A DNA stretch of 64,000 bases from Lederbergia lenta NBRC 16444 (GCF_001591545.1 NZ_BCVC01000001.1:558001-622000); one strand, 5' to 3'; counted from the stretch's first letter, positions 8,619-18,344 are shown. Notes: generated by a model from the letters alone, not told the origin. Numbers and translations: made by a program.

Positions 8619-8770
8619 TGTCTAGCTCCAGCGTCCAGCGACTTGCAAACTTCAGAATTCTTCCTACGATAAGTCAACATCGGTGCGCCTTTTAGGCTTA
8701 CCGTGTTTCCTTTATCTCGTCAGAATCCCTCCAGTTTGTTCGCCGCTTAGCGAACGCTTCAGCTTTTCTT
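8619..8770. repeat. 152-bp dispersed intergenic repeat, copy 1
   Basis: It begins TGTCTAGCTCCAGCG and contains TACGATAAGTCAACA and GGCTTACCGTGTTTCCTTTA, both shared almost exactly with 34893-35044; it ends in CTTTTCTT. The right end overlaps the stop codon of the catalase gene on the minus strand, so the last bases double as coding sequence. A small hairpin near the right end (GTTCGCCGC..GCGAAC) could act as a weak terminator. Confidence 0.75.
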
Positions 8771-10370
8771 AGTAAGGATCTGCTTCTTTGCCTTTGTGCT
8801 GGGATTCAGAAACAGCTTTGTCTGCTTCTAGTGTGCTTGTATGTTCGTTTTTTGTCGCCTTCTTTGTTTGGTCTAAGCTTTCTTTTAATCTTCGGCCGTA
8901 TTCTTCGTCTGCTTTTGAAAAATGTTCAATCATTTGGTTTTGGATATGGGGTTGGCAGATGCTTAAAGCATCGGTTAGGTTGGAAATTAATTCATCTTTT
9001 TCCCACTCTTCAAAACTACGGTATGTGTCACCAGTTTGTCCATAATTGTTTTCTCGATCAATGCTTTCTCTTTTCAAACTTGCATTATAATGCGGCTCAT
9101 GGTCTTTCCCTGATTGATGTGCTTCCTTAAATCCACCTAAAGAGGAAGGCTCATAATTTATATGAGGGTTCTTCCCTTTTGTATATTCGGTTCGATAACT
9201 CATTTGCCCTCCATGCTGATTGGAGCCTACATGTTTTTTCGGGGCATTAATTGGCAGTTGTAAATAATTTGTGCCAACGCGATGTCTTTGTGTGTCTGAA
9301 TAAGAAAAGGTTCTCCCTTGTAGCATTTTATCATCGGAAAAATCAAGACCATCTACAAGTACGCCTGTCCCAAATGCCGCTTGTTCTACCTCGTCAAAAT
9401 AGTTTTCTGGGTTTTTATTCAATACCATTTTTCCAACTGGAATGAATGGGAATTGTTCTTGCGGCCATAACTTCGTATCATCAAGAGGATCGAAATCAAG
9501 TTCCGGGTGTTCATCATCACTCATAATTTGCACATTTAATTCCCATTCTGGATATTCTCCATTTTCGATTGCTTCATACAAATCCTGTGTCGCATGACTG
9601 ACAGTTTTCGCTTGAATTTCTTCTGCTTCTTTTTGGGTTAGATTCTTAATTTCATTATTAAGTGGTTCCCAATGATATTTTATTAAAACTGCCTCGCCTT
9701 GCTCGTTTACCCACTTGTACGTATTGACCCCAGATCCTTGCATTTGCCGATAATTAGCTGGAATCCCCCATGGAGAAAAAACAAAGGTGATCATGTGTAA
9801 TGCTTCGGGAGATTGAGAGACAAAATCAAACATTCTTTCTGGATCTGGTAAATTTGTAACTGGATCAGGTTTAAAGGAGTGAATCATATCTGGAAATTTA
9901 ATAGCATCGCGAATGAAAAATATTTTTAGATTGTTTCCTACTAAATCCCAGTTTCCGTCTTCTGTATAAAACTTAACTGCAAATCCCCGCGGGTCACGCG
10001 CAGTTTCAGGCGATTCCATTCCACCAATAACCGTGGAAAATCGAACGAATACAGGTGTTTGTTTTCCAGCTCCTTGGAATACCTTTGCTCGAGTGTAATG
10101 AGAAACATCCTTATCTCCAGCTTTTCCATATGTTTCAAAGTAACCATGTGCACCCGCACCTCTCGCATGCACGACCCGTTCAGGGACTCGTTCACGATCA
10201 AAATGGGAAATCTTTTCAATGAAATCATAATTTTCGAGTGTCGCTGGCCCTCTATTGCCAATAGTTCTTATGTTTTGATTGTTTGTGATAGGCTGGCCTT
10301 GCCTTGTTGTTAACATATCATCGTTTTCATCCATCTTCATCTTTTTTTCAACATCATCGTGTTTGTTCAC
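8769..10370 (-). CDS. Monofunctional heme catalase with C-terminal extension (KatA/KatX type)
   Basis: Breaks down hydrogen peroxide to water and oxygen. The 533-residue product shows the catalase core: the distal His in [12 protein letters not shown] (near 68), the distal Asn in [13 protein letters not shown] (near 147) and the proximal heme Tyr in [12 protein letters not shown]. It is longer than the ~480-residue vegetative KatA, because of an extra N-terminal ~20 residues and a hydrophilic, charged C-terminal tail after about residue 490. Length and the SigB-like promoter are closer to the KatX/KatE stress or spore catalases, but I cannot separate these by eye, so no symbol is given. GGGAGG precedes the ATG. 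It is a single-gene unit. Confidence 0.95.
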   Translation of the reverse strand: MNKHDDVEKKMKMDENDDMLTTRQGQPITNNQNIRTIGNRGPATLENYDFIEKISHFDRERVPERVVHARGAGAHGYFETYGKAGDKDVSHYTRAKVFQGAGKQTPVFVRFSTVIGGMESPETARDPRGFAVKFYTEDGNWDLVGNNLKIFFIRDAIKFPDMIHSFKPDPVTNLPDPERMFDFVSQSPEALHMITFVFSPWGIPANYRQMQGSGVNTYKWVNEQGEAVLIKYHWEPLNNEIKNLTQKEAEEIQAKTVSHATQDLYEAIENGEYPEWELNVQIMSDDEHPELDFDPLDDTKLWPQEQFPFIPVGKMVLNKNPENYFDEVEQAAFGTGVLVDGLDFSDDKMLQGRTFSYSDTQRHRVGTNYLQLPINAPKKHVGSNQHGGQMSYRTEYTKGKNPHINYEPSSLGGFKEAHQSGKDHEPHYNASLKRESIDRENNYGQTGDTYRSFEEWEKDELISNLTDALSICQPHIQNQMIEHFSKADEEYGRRLKESLDQTKKATKNEHTSTLEADKAVSESQHKGKEADPY

Positions 10371-10411
10371 TTAGATTGCCTCCCTTATATGTAACTGAAG
10401 TTATTACGCTA

Positions 10412-10437
10412 CTTCCCATATTCATATAGCCTTAAAC
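10412..10437 (-). promoter_or_regulatory. SigB-like promoter upstream of the catalase gene
   Basis: On the minus strand GTTTAA (10437-10432), a 14-base spacer and GGGAAG (10417-10412) match the general-stress sigma B pattern (GTTTAA, 12-15, GGGWAT) with one mismatch, about 40 bases before the start codon. I see no PerR-like TTATAAT palindrome here. Confidence 0.6.
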
Positions 10438-10483
10438 AGAAAAAGAAGTATCTATCATAGGATGAGCCAATATCATAAATAAT

Positions 10484-10512
10484 ATAAAAAAAGAGCCGAA
10501 AATTTTCGACTC
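10484..10512 (-). terminator. Terminator of ysdB
   Basis: The minus strand reads GAGTCGAAAATTTTCGGCTC followed by TTTTTTTAT, a compact hairpin with a T-run just after the ysdB stop. Confidence 0.88.
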
Positions 10513-10516
10513 GAAC

Positions 10517-10906
10517 TTATTGTTTATTTTTTGCTATTAATTCTTTAATTGGACTTTTCCAGTCAATAGCTGCATTTGGGTATCTAAGCTTAATTTCATT
10601 TTCCATCATCATGAAGTCATCATAAGAGAAGCCTTGTAATAAATCTTGATTATGAGGCCAGATAAAAATAGAGACGACGTCAAAGGCATGCTCTGTCGAA
10701 CCTAAATACTTTTCTCCTTCAAACATAGTGCCTTTATGTGTAATGAGAAAATTTTTGCGTATATTATCCGAAACATCATAGAAGAAAAACTTTTTTTGCT
10801 CATGAGCAGATTCCAACTTACGTTTAGGATCTAAAATAAACATCACTATTTTATATATAAAATATAGGATAAGCGCAAAAATCATGATTCTTAACAAAAT
10901 AATCAT
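10517..10906 (-). CDS. ysdB: YsdB family membrane-anchored protein (sigma-W type small protein)
   Basis: A 129-residue protein with one N-terminal membrane segment (MIILLRIMIFALILYFIYKI) followed by a cytoplasmic domain with DPKRKLESAHEQKKF and NFLITHKGTMFEGEKYLG, both shared with B. subtilis YsdB (130 residues). Its function is not known. I chose the ATG at 10906, after a GGGGG ribosome site, instead of the longer reading from 10960, which adds a non-conserved head. It is divergent from the dUTPase gene and has its own terminator. Confidence 0.85.
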   Translation of the reverse strand: MIILLRIMIFALILYFIYKIVMFILDPKRKLESAHEQKKFFFYDVSDNIRKNFLITHKGTMFEGEKYLGSTEHAFDVVSIFIWPHNQDLLQGFSYDDFMMMENEIKLRYPNAAIDWKSPIKELIAKNKQ

Positions 10907-11007
10907 TATTAAAAAGCCCCCAGTCCATTCATTTACTTCAGTATACGGACAAGGCGTCAAAAGGTTTCATTATTTGTTATAATTTATTGGAAGGAGTGAA
11001 AAAAATC

Positions 11008-11499
11008 ATGACATTACAAGAATGGTTTTCGATGCAAGATGAATTAGATAAGTATATTGAAGAGGAACATGGGCTACAAAATACAAATTTAGTTGAAAGA
11101 AAAATCCTTGCGTTATTGGTTGAAATTGGAGAGCTTGCAAATGAAACAAGGTGCTTTAAATTTTGGAGCAAAAAGCCTGCTTCAGATCAAGCAATTGTTT
11201 TGGAAGAATTTGTTGATGGTGTCCACTTTATTTTATCTATTGGTAATGAATTAGGATTTTCGGATCGCGATATTCCAATCGTATCATCTGAAGCGAATGA
11301 AGATCTGGTTCAAAGCTTTTTAAAAATTTATCAACTCATAGATAAGTTAAGGCAAAATAGGACAGGAGAAAGTTTTGAAGAATTAATGCGTCAGTATTTT
11401 ATTCTTGGTCAATCATTAGGTTTTTCCATTAACGATGTACAAACAGCATACAAAAAGAAAAATGAAGTAAACTATAAGAGACAACAGGAAGGTTACTAA
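11008..11499 (+). CDS. All-alpha dimeric dUTP diphosphatase (MazG-like)
   Basis: Hydrolyses dUTP (and usually dUDP) to dUMP, keeping uracil out of DNA and feeding thymidylate synthesis. The 163-residue protein is helical and shows the metal-binding acidic pattern of this superfamily: LLVEIGELANETRCFKFW near 30-47 and EEFVDGVHFILSIG near 63-76, both of the ExxE/ExxD kind. I chose the ATG at 11008; GGAAGGAG is 11 bases upstream, and the TTG at 10987 would lie before that site. The gene stands alone, with a clear terminator after it. Confidence 0.88.
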   Translation: MTLQEWFSMQDELDKYIEEEHGLQNTNLVERKILALLVEIGELANETRCFKFWSKKPASDQAIVLEEFVDGVHFILSIGNELGFSDRDIPIVSSEANEDLVQSFLKIYQLIDKLRQNRTGESFEELMRQYFILGQSLGFSINDVQTAYKKKNEVNYKRQQEGY

Positions 11500-11514
11500 T
11501 ATTTCTGTACAACT

Positions 11515-11552
11515 TCACTGACCGTAGGCATTACGGTCAGTTTATTTTTTTT
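11515..11552 (+). terminator. Terminator of the dUTPase gene
   Basis: Arms ACTGACCGTA (11517-11526) and TACGGTCAGT (11532-11541) are exact complements, followed by a T-rich run. Confidence 0.9.
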
Positions 11553-11722
11553 AGAAGCTTCATTTCCGTGGTTACCTTGCTAACGTTTTTCTTGCTTATC
11601 AAAGCGTCTCCTTGATTCTTAGTATTGTGCTAACATTCATTAGCTTTGTCTATGTTATTTTTCTTCGAAGAAAATATAATTAGCTGTAGATATGAATGAT
11701 TACACAAGGGAGATGGAAGTTT

Positions 11723-13120
11723 ATGAATCAAGCACCGAAATTGTTATCAGATGAACAAATGAGTGAATTTATTACAAAAGGATATCTTGTGTTGAAAACA
11801 GATTTCCCTCGGGAATTTCATGAAGCATTGATGCGGAAATTAGACCATGTGTATAAAGAAGAAGGAAATCCAGGCAATAATTTATTACCAAGAGTGCCGG
11901 AATTACAGCAAGTTTTCAATCATCCATCTGTTGATGGAGCATTGCAAAGTGTAATTGGTCCAAATTATTTGATGCATACACATCGTCATGGACATTTTAA
12001 TGCTGCCCCTCAATCTGGTGGGTGGCATAAAGATAGCTATTGGGGTTATAACAGATTACGCAATCATCATCCTTGGTGGGCAATGATTATGTATTTTCCT
12101 CAAGATACCCCAGTTGAGTTGGGGCCGACAGGTGTCATGCCTGGCACACAAAATTATGAATCACGTATTTTTCAAGAGGATGATAGGAAGGAGGAGGCAC
12201 TTGCAAGTGGTGAAGCAGGAACTTTCATTCTAATACATTATGATATTTGGCATAGGGCAACTGCCAATACACTTGGACAGCCGCGTTATATGTTGAAATT
12301 TGAATTTATGCGTACAGAAGCGCCAACATCTCCAAGCTGGAATAACGAAAATCTAAAATGGAAAACCCCTGCATCAGCAAGTGAACTTTTCTGCCAGCAT
12401 GAAGAAATGTGGGAAGAAACTTGGAACTGGCTGACTGGAAAGGTTGGGAGCATAGCAGAAACGCGAAAAGAAAGGAGAATAGATCAACTTTCGGAAAAAT
12501 TAATTGGCGACAATGAGCCGGAGGCAATCAATGCTGCTTATCAATTAGCGGCATCTGGAGATAATGGATTGAATGTATTAGCAAAGTCGTTATACGATAC
12601 ACAGTTAAAAAATTCACGGCTAGCTGCATATGGGTTGTCAGTTGCTGGTGAAAAGGCAATTCCGATATTGGAAAAAGCATTGGATAGCGAGCAAGATCAT
12701 ACAGTAGCACATGCTATATTTGCTCTCGGAGAACTGCGTCAACTAGCTTCGTCTACTGTTCCGAAACTAGTTAAATTAGTGGGTCACTCTTCTCCGTATA
12801 TACGTAACACGGTTGTTGATACACTTAGCATGATTCAAAAACCTACAGAAGAAGTGATAGCAGGTTTGGTTCTTGCATTAAAGAATGATGATGTACAAAC
12901 AAGGTTTACGGCTGGACTTGCACTTTGCCGTTTTGGTGCAGAAGCAAATGCTGCAGTACCACATCTTGCAAAAGCATTGAAAGATGAAGATCGATATGTA
13001 AGGGGACACGCCGCGGAAGCATTAAATTACATTCATACAGATACGGCAAAAGATATACTAATTGACTATCTCCTTGCATCAAGATGGTGTCCATCTACTA
13101 CTCCGGCTAGTACTTTTTAA
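11723..13120 (+). CDS. PhyH-family Fe(II)/2-oxoglutarate dioxygenase fused to HEAT repeats
   Basis: A 465-residue two-part protein. Residues ~8-235 form a phytanoyl-CoA-hydroxylase-like dioxygenase: the iron ligands are His102 and Asp104 in GGWHKDSYWGYN and His177 in YDIWHRAT, with Arg188 placed to bind 2-oxoglutarate. Residues ~255-460 are tandem ~30-residue helical repeats with the HEAT/PBS-lyase look (VAHAIFALGEL, IRNTVVDTLSMI, TRFTAGLALCRFG, VRGHAAEALNYI). The substrate is unknown; the HEAT part could bind a partner or a large substrate. I chose the ATG at 11723, 10 bases after AAGGGAG; the ATG at 11696 precedes that site. It is convergent with an AraC regulator that may control it. Confidence 0.85.
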   Translation: MNQAPKLLSDEQMSEFITKGYLVLKTDFPREFHEALMRKLDHVYKEEGNPGNNLLPRVPELQQVFNHPSVDGALQSVIGPNYLMHTHRHGHFNAAPQSGGWHKDSYWGYNRLRNHHPWWAMIMYFPQDTPVELGPTGVMPGTQNYESRIFQEDDRKEEALASGEAGTFILIHYDIWHRATANTLGQPRYMLKFEFMRTEAPTSPSWNNENLKWKTPASASELFCQHEEMWEETWNWLTGKVGSIAETRKERRIDQLSEKLIGDNEPEAINAAYQLAASGDNGLNVLAKSLYDTQLKNSRLAAYGLSVAGEKAIPILEKALDSEQDHTVAHAIFALGELRQLASSTVPKLVKLVGHSSPYIRNTVVDTLSMIQKPTEEVIAGLVLALKNDDVQTRFTAGLALCRFGAEANAAVPHLAKALKDEDRYVRGHAAEALNYIHTDTAKDILIDYLLASRWCPSTTPASTF

Positions 13121-13124
13121 TAAT

Positions 13125-13172
13125 TAAAATGAGCACCTTGCCATGCATAATAAGCAGGGTGCTTGAACTTTT
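13125..13172. terminator. Bidirectional hairpin between the PhyH-HEAT gene and the AraC gene
   Basis: AGCACCTTGC (13132-13141) pairs with GCAGGGTGCT (13154-13163). The T-run is better on the minus strand (CATTTTAATTA) than on the plus strand. Confidence 0.75.
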
Positions 13173-13173
13173 A

Positions 13174-14007
13174 TTAAGTTCTATTTAATATCACTTCACG
13201 AAATTGTGAAGGTGAAAAGCCTATTTGTTCGCGAAACATTCGTGAAAAGTAGGAAACTTCCATCCCTACACTGTCTGCGATATCACATATATTTTGATCT
13301 GTAGTAGCAAGGAGATGTCTTGCTTTTTCCATCCGGCGTTGATTCAAGAATCGAATTGGAGATGTACCGGTAAACTGTTTGAATAACTGAATAAAATAAT
13401 TAGGATGAAAGCCAGCAATAGCAGCCATTTTCTCAACCGAAAAACTTTCGGATAAATGTGTCTCTACATAATTAATAATATAATCCATTTTTTCAAAGGA
13501 AGGATTTGAAAAAGGCTTTGATTTCATTTTGCCACTCTTATCTAACATAGAAGCAATCAATTGTAACAGAATAGCATTCATATGAAACAATGAAGATAGG
13601 GAGTCTTCTTGAGAAAAATGAATAAGCTGTTCAAATTGCTCTTTTACCTTTTTTTGATCGTTTACTTTGATAAAAAGAGGGGCATCAATTAAGTTAAATA
13701 GAGGAGAATCTCCTACTTTAGCAGTAAAATGGCACCAATACTTATTAAATGTGTCATTGCTCGTCGTACCATATGATTGTGTTGTATCGGCAGGAAGTAA
13801 GTAAAGATCACCAGGCTTTGGAAAATACACTTTGTCTTCCATTTTTACAAATCCAGTACCGGATTGAATAAAGTAAAACTTGTTGAAATCTGGAGTATAA
13901 TCCGTTGCCTTCCAAGAATTCGGCACTTTTGTACTTTGAGCAATCGATACATGCAGCTGTATGTTAGCAATATAATTTCTCCAAAATAAGGTTTCAGTCT
14001 TTTTCAT
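13174..14007 (-). CDS. AraC-family regulator with N-terminal cupin sensor
   Basis: A 277-residue transcription factor. Residues ~20-150 look like the AraC_binding cupin (FYFIQSGTGFVKMEDK, then FPKPGDLYLLPADTTQSYG), the usual sugar or small-molecule sensor. Residues ~175-275 hold two helix-turn-helix motifs (KMAAIAGFHPNYFIQLFKQ and NICDIADSVGMEVSYFSRMF). The ligand is unknown. The gene faces the PhyH-HEAT gene and is divergent from ysdC; neither promoter region shows an obvious direct-repeat operator. Control of the PhyH gene is a neighbourhood inference only. Confidence 0.92.
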   Translation of the reverse strand: MKKTETLFWRNYIANIQLHVSIAQSTKVPNSWKATDYTPDFNKFYFIQSGTGFVKMEDKVYFPKPGDLYLLPADTTQSYGTTSNDTFNKYWCHFTAKVGDSPLFNLIDAPLFIKVNDQKKVKEQFEQLIHFSQEDSLSSLFHMNAILLQLIASMLDKSGKMKSKPFSNPSFEKMDYIINYVETHLSESFSVEKMAAIAGFHPNYFIQLFKQFTGTSPIRFLNQRRMEKARHLLATTDQNICDIADSVGMEVSYFSRMFREQIGFSPSQFREVILNRT

Positions 14008-14196
14008 TTATTACTTCATCCTGTCTTTTTAAAAAATAATATAAGTATAGTAACATTCGTGACATATTAGTTAATCCCTTTTCTTTTTAGAAAAATATAA
14101 TTATAAACTTGCGTAACCTGCTTATCTTTGTATTTCACCTTAGATTATCTTTATAATGTAAGATGATGAAATCTTAATCGTATGGGAGGATATAAA

Positions 14197-15282
14197 ATGA
14201 CAAAGCTTGATGAAACACTGACGATGCTGAAGGATTTAACGGACGCAAAAGGAATTCCAGGTAATGAATCTGGGCCTCGAGAAGTAATGAAAAAATACAT
14301 AACACCATTTGCAGATGAAGTAAATACGGATAATCTTGGTAGTTTGATTGCTCAAAAAACGGGTGAAGCAAACGGTCCAAAAGTAATGATTGCTGGGCAT
14401 TTAGATGAAGTGGGATTCATGATTACCCAAATTGATGATAAAGGATTTTTACGCTTTCAAACTGTTGGTGGCTGGTGGTCACAAGTAATGCTAGCGCAAC
14501 GAGTTACGATTGTTACAGATAAAGGGGATGTGACAGGTGTGATTGGCTCGAAACCACCTCATATATTGTCACCTGAAGCACGCAAGAAGCCTGTTGATAT
14601 AAAGGATATGTTTATCGATATCGGTGCATCCAGTCGAGAAGAAGTAAAAGAATGGGGAGTGCGACCCGGAGATATGGTCGTTCCATACTTTGACTTTACG
14701 ATTATGAATAATGAAAAGTTGTTACTTGCAAAAGCATGGGATAACCGTATTGGCTGTGCTATTGCTATTGATGTATTGAAAAACTTGAAAAATGAAGCAC
14801 ATCCAAATGTGGTGTATGGTGTCGGGACTGTCCAAGAGGAAGTAGGGCTCCGTGGAGCAAAGACTGCTGCCAATAAAGTACAACCAGATATTTCAATTGC
14901 GGTAGATGTGGGAATTGCTGGAGACACACCTGGAGTTTCCGATAAAGAAGCACAAGGGAAAATGGGGGATGGTCCACAAATAATTTTATACGATGCATCC
15001 ATGGTATCCCATAAAGGATTACGTGATCTCGTCACTAGCACAGCTGACGAATTAGGGATTCCTTATCAGTTTGAAGCAATTCCAGGTGGAGGAACAGATG
15101 CCGGGTCCCTTCATTTAACTGGGGAAGGCGTGCCTTCACTTGCCATTACAATTGCGACGCGCTATATTCATACACATGCTGGTATACTTCACCGTGACGA
15201 TTATGAAAATGCTGTTAAATTAATTACAGAAGTAGTAAAACGTCTAGATAGAGATACAGTAAATAAAATTACATTTGAATAA
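14197..15282 (+). CDS. ysdC: M42-family metallo-aminopeptidase YsdC
   Basis: A 361-residue M42 peptidase, the exact B. subtilis YsdC length. Metal and catalytic residues are visible as [11 protein letters not shown] (His, Asp), AWDNRIGCA (bridging Asp), [10 protein letters not shown] (catalytic and metal Glu), [11 protein letters not shown] (Asp), and a late His in [10 protein letters not shown]. Family members are large tetrahedral cytosolic aminopeptidases or deblocking enzymes. I chose the ATG at 14197, after GGGAGGAT; the reading from 14182 puts its start inside this site. It has its own terminator. Confidence 0.96.
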   Translation: MTKLDETLTMLKDLTDAKGIPGNESGPREVMKKYITPFADEVNTDNLGSLIAQKTGEANGPKVMIAGHLDEVGFMITQIDDKGFLRFQTVGGWWSQVMLAQRVTIVTDKGDVTGVIGSKPPHILSPEARKKPVDIKDMFIDIGASSREEVKEWGVRPGDMVVPYFDFTIMNNEKLLLAKAWDNRIGCAIAIDVLKNLKNEAHPNVVYGVGTVQEEVGLRGAKTAANKVQPDISIAVDVGIAGDTPGVSDKEAQGKMGDGPQIILYDASMVSHKGLRDLVTSTADELGIPYQFEAIPGGGTDAGSLHLTGEGVPSLAITIATRYIHTHAGILHRDDYENAVKLITEVVKRLDRDTVNKITFE

Positions 15283-15315
15283 AACGAAAATGTAAATGTT
15301 AATGTCCGTTTAACA

Positions 15316-15358
15316 TAGAATAAAACCGAAATTCAACTGAATTTCGGTTTTATTCTTT
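15316..15358. terminator. Terminator of ysdC
   Basis: Perfect 18-base arms at 15318-15335 and 15338-15355 with only two bases between them, so the structure could work on both strands. Confidence 0.9.
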
Positions 15359-15414
15359 TCTTCCGGGGCAAATTCCTGTATTGTCAAAGAAGACTATTTT
15401 AAAGGGAGACTCAT

Positions 15415-15870
15415 ATGGGGATTTTATGGGAGTATATTGTTGTCTTTTTACTTGCGGCTACACCATGGTTTGAAATTGCCGCAGTTATTCCGCTTGGAAT
15501 ATTGCGTAATCTTCATCCATTATTGGTTGTTATCCTTGCTTTTATCGGTAATTTATCAACCATTATTCTAGTTGTATATTTATTTGAGAAAATTAAAGCG
15601 TTCTTAGTCAAGAAGAAAGGCGCCATAAAAGAAAATAGTAAACGTCAAGAGCGTGCTAAGAAAATATGGAATAAATATGGTTTGCCAGGCTTGGCAATGT
15701 TGGGACCAATCTTAATTGGAACACATATTGCTGCATTTATAGGTATGTCCCTTGGGGCTACAAAAAGATGGACATTATTATGGATGACCATTAGCCTTGT
15801 GTTTTGGTCTACTGTTTTTGGAATAGGTTCTTTTTATGGGATTGGAACCTTAAAAACAATAATGGGATAA
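15415..15870 (+). CDS. Small multidrug-export-family membrane protein (PF06695 type)
   Basis: A 151-residue membrane protein with four hydrophobic segments, an ATPWFEIAAVIPLGI motif near the start and a basic cytoplasmic loop (KKKGAIKENSKRQERAKK) in the middle, then GLAMLGPILIGTHIAAFIG. This matches the family called small multidrug export protein; the transport role is not proven for the family. AAAGGGAG lies before the ATG. Its terminator is shared with sspI. Confidence 0.78.
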   Translation: MGILWEYIVVFLLAATPWFEIAAVIPLGILRNLHPLLVVILAFIGNLSTIILVVYLFEKIKAFLVKKKGAIKENSKRQERAKKIWNKYGLPGLAMLGPILIGTHIAAFIGMSLGATKRWTLLWMTISLVFWSTVFGIGSFYGIGTLKTIMG

Positions 15871-15903
15871 TCGTTAGTTTGATTACAAAGTGGTGTTAAA
15901 TAC

Positions 15904-15931
15904 AAAAAAAGCGGCTTAGCCGCTTTTTCTA
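15904..15931. terminator. Bidirectional terminator shared by the small exporter gene and sspI
   Basis: AAAAAGCGGC (15906-15915) and GCCGCTTTTT (15919-15928) form a short hairpin with T-runs on both strands. Confidence 0.88.
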
Positions 15932-16135
15932 CTTTAAACCATCTTCAAGAGTTTCTAACATCATGGTTTTTTCCTGATCATCCGCATGCTGCCATATTAC
16001 TTCAAAAAGAACGCCTAAACCAGGTAACATTTTTTCTTCACCACGTTCGATTGCATCGACGATTGTATCTTTCAACTGCGATTGGTTATTTCCTGAAACG
16101 TTGTGAATGATTGCGTTTCTTAAATTTAAATTCAT
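15929..16135 (-). CDS. sspI: Small acid-soluble spore protein I (SspI)
   Basis: A 68-residue minor spore protein of the SspI family, made in the developing forespore. The sequence [18 protein letters not shown] and the later [20 protein letters not shown] are nearly the same as B. subtilis SspI (71 residues). I chose the second of two adjacent ATG codons, at 16135, 8 bases after AAAGGGG; the reading back to 16249 overlaps the divergent ysgA start and is not conserved. A forespore promoter is expected but I could not place a convincing SigG site. Confidence 0.95.
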   Translation of the reverse strand: MNLNLRNAIIHNVSGNNQSQLKDTIVDAIERGEEKMLPGLGVLFEVIWQHADDQEKTMMLETLEDGLK

Positions 16136-16234
16136 CATAATAACCCCTTTCCAAATGTTTCTATGATAGCTTTTCGCAAAACGTCTGAAATATGTATAAT
16201 GAAACAAGAATGTATAGGAAAGGAATGGAATGGT

Positions 16235-16987
16235 GTGGAACATATTCAATCAACAAAAAATGCGCGAGTGAAAGAATGGAAAAAGTTATTTTCCAAAAAA
16301 GGTCGTGACAAATCAGACCTATACATAATAGAAGGTTTTCATCTTGTGGAAGAAGCGTTAAAAAATCAAGCGGTCAAGGAAATCATGATCGAAGAAGATC
16401 GTGAGCTACCTGACGACCTAATAATAGAAAACATTCGAATCAACACGATCACTTCGGAAGTAAGTAAAACGATCTCTGAGACTGAAACGACTCAAGGGAT
16501 ATTTGCAGTTTGCCATAAAAAACAATTGGAGATAGATATATCCAGTCATCCTCGCTTACTTCTGCTCGATCGAGTCCAAGACCCAGGTAATATAGGCACG
16601 ATGATTAGAACGGCAGAAGCTGCTGGTATGGATGCTGTAATACTAGGAGAAGGCTCCGGTGATTTGTATAACTCTAAAGTAATTCGTTCTGCACAAGGTA
16701 GTCATTTTCATATCCATGTTGAATCTGGTAATTTACATGAATGGATCGATAAGTTGAAAGCTGCTAACCTCCCTGTGTTTGGTACAGCGCTTGAAAATGG
16801 AGTGTCATACGAAGCGGTTGATCCTGTAAAATCATTCGCATTAATCGTCGGTAATGAAGGTTCCGGGATTAGTCAAGAAATCTTAGAAAAGACAGATAAG
16901 AACCTCTATATTCCAATCTATGGGAAGAGTGAATCGTTAAATGTAGCAATTGCGGCTGGAATCCTTCTGTACTATTTACGAAAATAA
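16235..16987 (+). CDS. ysgA: SpoU/TrmH-family RNA methyltransferase YsgA
   Basis: A 250-residue SAM-dependent RNA 2'-O-methyltransferase of the SPOUT superfamily. The N-terminal substrate-binding part ([20 protein letters not shown]) is followed by the trefoil-knot catalytic domain with [20 protein letters not shown], the Arg-Ser pair in [23 protein letters not shown] and [18 protein letters not shown]. The target is probably 23S rRNA, by analogy. I chose the GTG at 16235, which gives the B. subtilis-like N-terminus and length (248); the frame from 16163 extends into the sspI upstream region. Confidence 0.92.
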   Translation: MEHIQSTKNARVKEWKKLFSKKGRDKSDLYIIEGFHLVEEALKNQAVKEIMIEEDRELPDDLIIENIRINTITSEVSKTISETETTQGIFAVCHKKQLEIDISSHPRLLLLDRVQDPGNIGTMIRTAEAAGMDAVILGEGSGDLYNSKVIRSAQGSHFHIHVESGNLHEWIDKLKAANLPVFGTALENGVSYEAVDPVKSFALIVGNEGSGISQEILEKTDKNLYIPIYGKSESLNVAIAAGILLYYLRK

Positions 16988-16989
16988 AT

Positions 16990-17018
16990 TTGAAATCATG
17001 AAAGCAAACGGCTATAAT
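16990..17018 (+). promoter_or_regulatory. SigA promoter of pheST
   Basis: TTGAAA (16990-16995), a 17-base spacer and TATAAT (17013-17018), just after ysgA and before the T-box leader. Confidence 0.82.
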
Positions 17019-17023
17019 AATAA

Positions 17024-17276
17024 CTATCTGAATAAAGCAAATGACTATGATGGAGAAAAGTAACCGGAGAAAGTTTTCAGGAAGAAAATGCCTTGACTGT
17101 GAGCATTTTCAGCAGAATCTAGGTGAAGTTCACCTCCTGAGTCGGCATCGGGACCGTTTTAAAACGTAAAGATGCTCCGGCATATGCCGTTATGACAATG
17201 AAGTGAACATGCAAATGTTTATAAGGGTGGTACCACGACCAAAGCCTCGTCCCTTTTTGGGGGCAGGCTTTTTTTG
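17024..17276 (+). ncRNA. T-box leader (phenylalanyl-tRNA sensing) upstream of pheST
   Basis: The T-box core AGGGTGGTACCACG is at 17224-17237, followed by a terminator hairpin (17242-17271) and a T-run. The specifier region near 17125-17135 contains a TTC phenylalanine codon at 17129-17131. Uncharged tRNA-Phe should relieve termination. Confidence 0.94.
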
Positions 17277-17306
17277 TTTGAAAAAAACGAAGGAGGAATA
17301 GACATA

Positions 17307-18344
17307 GTGGAACAAAAACTGAAGCAATTAGAAATAGAAGCTATAACAAAAATCAATGATGCCACTGATTTAAAAACGCTAAATGACGTTCGGGTTGCGT
17401 ATCTTGGAAAAAAAGGACCGATCACAGAAGTATTACGTGGAATGGGGAAATTATCAGCTGAAGAGCGACCAAAAATGGGAGCACTTGTTAATGTAATTAG
17501 AGAAACGATCACGAAGGCAATCGAAAATAAGCATCACGATTTGGAAGAGGAAGCGGTTAATGAACAACTTGCATCTGAAACGATTGATGTTACACTCCCA
17601 GGTCGCCCAGTGAAAACGGGAAGCCGTCATCCATTAACAAAAGTAATCGAAGAAATTGAAGACTTGTTTATCGGGATGGGTTATAAAGTAGCCGAAGGCC
17701 CGGAAGTAGAACAAGATTATTATAATTTTGAAGCACTGAACTTGCCAAAAGGTCATCCGGCACGCGATATGCAAGACACATTCTATATCACCGAAGAACT
17801 TTTATTGCGTACACAAACATCGCCGGTTCAAGCACGGACAATGGAAAAGCATGAAGGGAAGGGGCCTGTAAAAATTATTTGCCCTGGAAAAGTGTATCGT
17901 CGTGATAATGATGATGCAACGCATTCCCATCAGTTTACACAGATCGAAGGACTTGTGATTGATGAAAATATTACAATGGGTGATTTGAAAGGAACACTAG
18001 ATGTGTTTGCCAAAAAAATGTTTGGCGAAGATCGCGAAATCCGCCTCCGCCCTAGCTTCTTCCCATTTACAGAACCATCTGTAGAGATGGATATTTCTTG
18101 TAAAATATGTGGTGGCGATGGTTGCCGTGTTTGTAAGCAAACAGGTTGGATTGAGATTCTAGGTGCGGGTATGGTACATCCACGTGTACTTGAGATGTCA
18201 GGATTTGACCCGCAGAAATATACTGGTTTTGCGTTTGGAATGGGACCTGAGCGAATTACGATGTTGAAATATGGGGTCGATGACATCCGTCATTTCTACA
18301 CGAATGATTTACGATTCTTACAACAATTTGCGGTTCAAGAATAA
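17307..18344 (+). CDS. pheS: Phenylalanine--tRNA ligase alpha subunit
   Basis: The catalytic class II subunit of the (alpha-beta)2 enzyme. The 345-residue product starts at the GTG at 17307 (AAGGAGG 10 bases upstream); the ATG-like reading from 17274 runs back into the T-box terminator. An N-terminal coiled coil (about 1-85) is followed by the catalytic domain with [15 protein letters not shown] (motif 2), [15 protein letters not shown], and motif 3 [15 protein letters not shown] small Cys cluster, [12 protein letters not shown], lies in between. pheT follows 18 bases later in the same operon. Confidence 0.98.
   Translation: MEQKLKQLEIEAITKINDATDLKTLNDVRVAYLGKKGPITEVLRGMGKLSAEERPKMGALVNVIRETITKAIENKHHDLEEEAVNEQLASETIDVTLPGRPVKTGSRHPLTKVIEEIEDLFIGMGYKVAEGPEVEQDYYNFEALNLPKGHPARDMQDTFYITEELLLRTQTSPVQARTMEKHEGKGPVKIICPGKVYRRDNDDATHSHQFTQIEGLVIDENITMGDLKGTLDVFAKKMFGEDREIRLRPSFFPFTEPSVEMDISCKICGGDGCRVCKQTGWIEILGAGMVHPRVLEMSGFDPQKYTGFAFGMGPERITMLKYGVDDIRHFYTNDLRFLQQFAVQE

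Noticed and set aside
10371-10500. PerR box ahead of the catalase gene
   Set aside because: No TTATAAT-type palindrome found; the SigB-like motif fits better.
14559-15041. 160-codon minus-strand frame
   Set aside because: Entirely inside ysdC on the opposite strand; no ribosome site or family.
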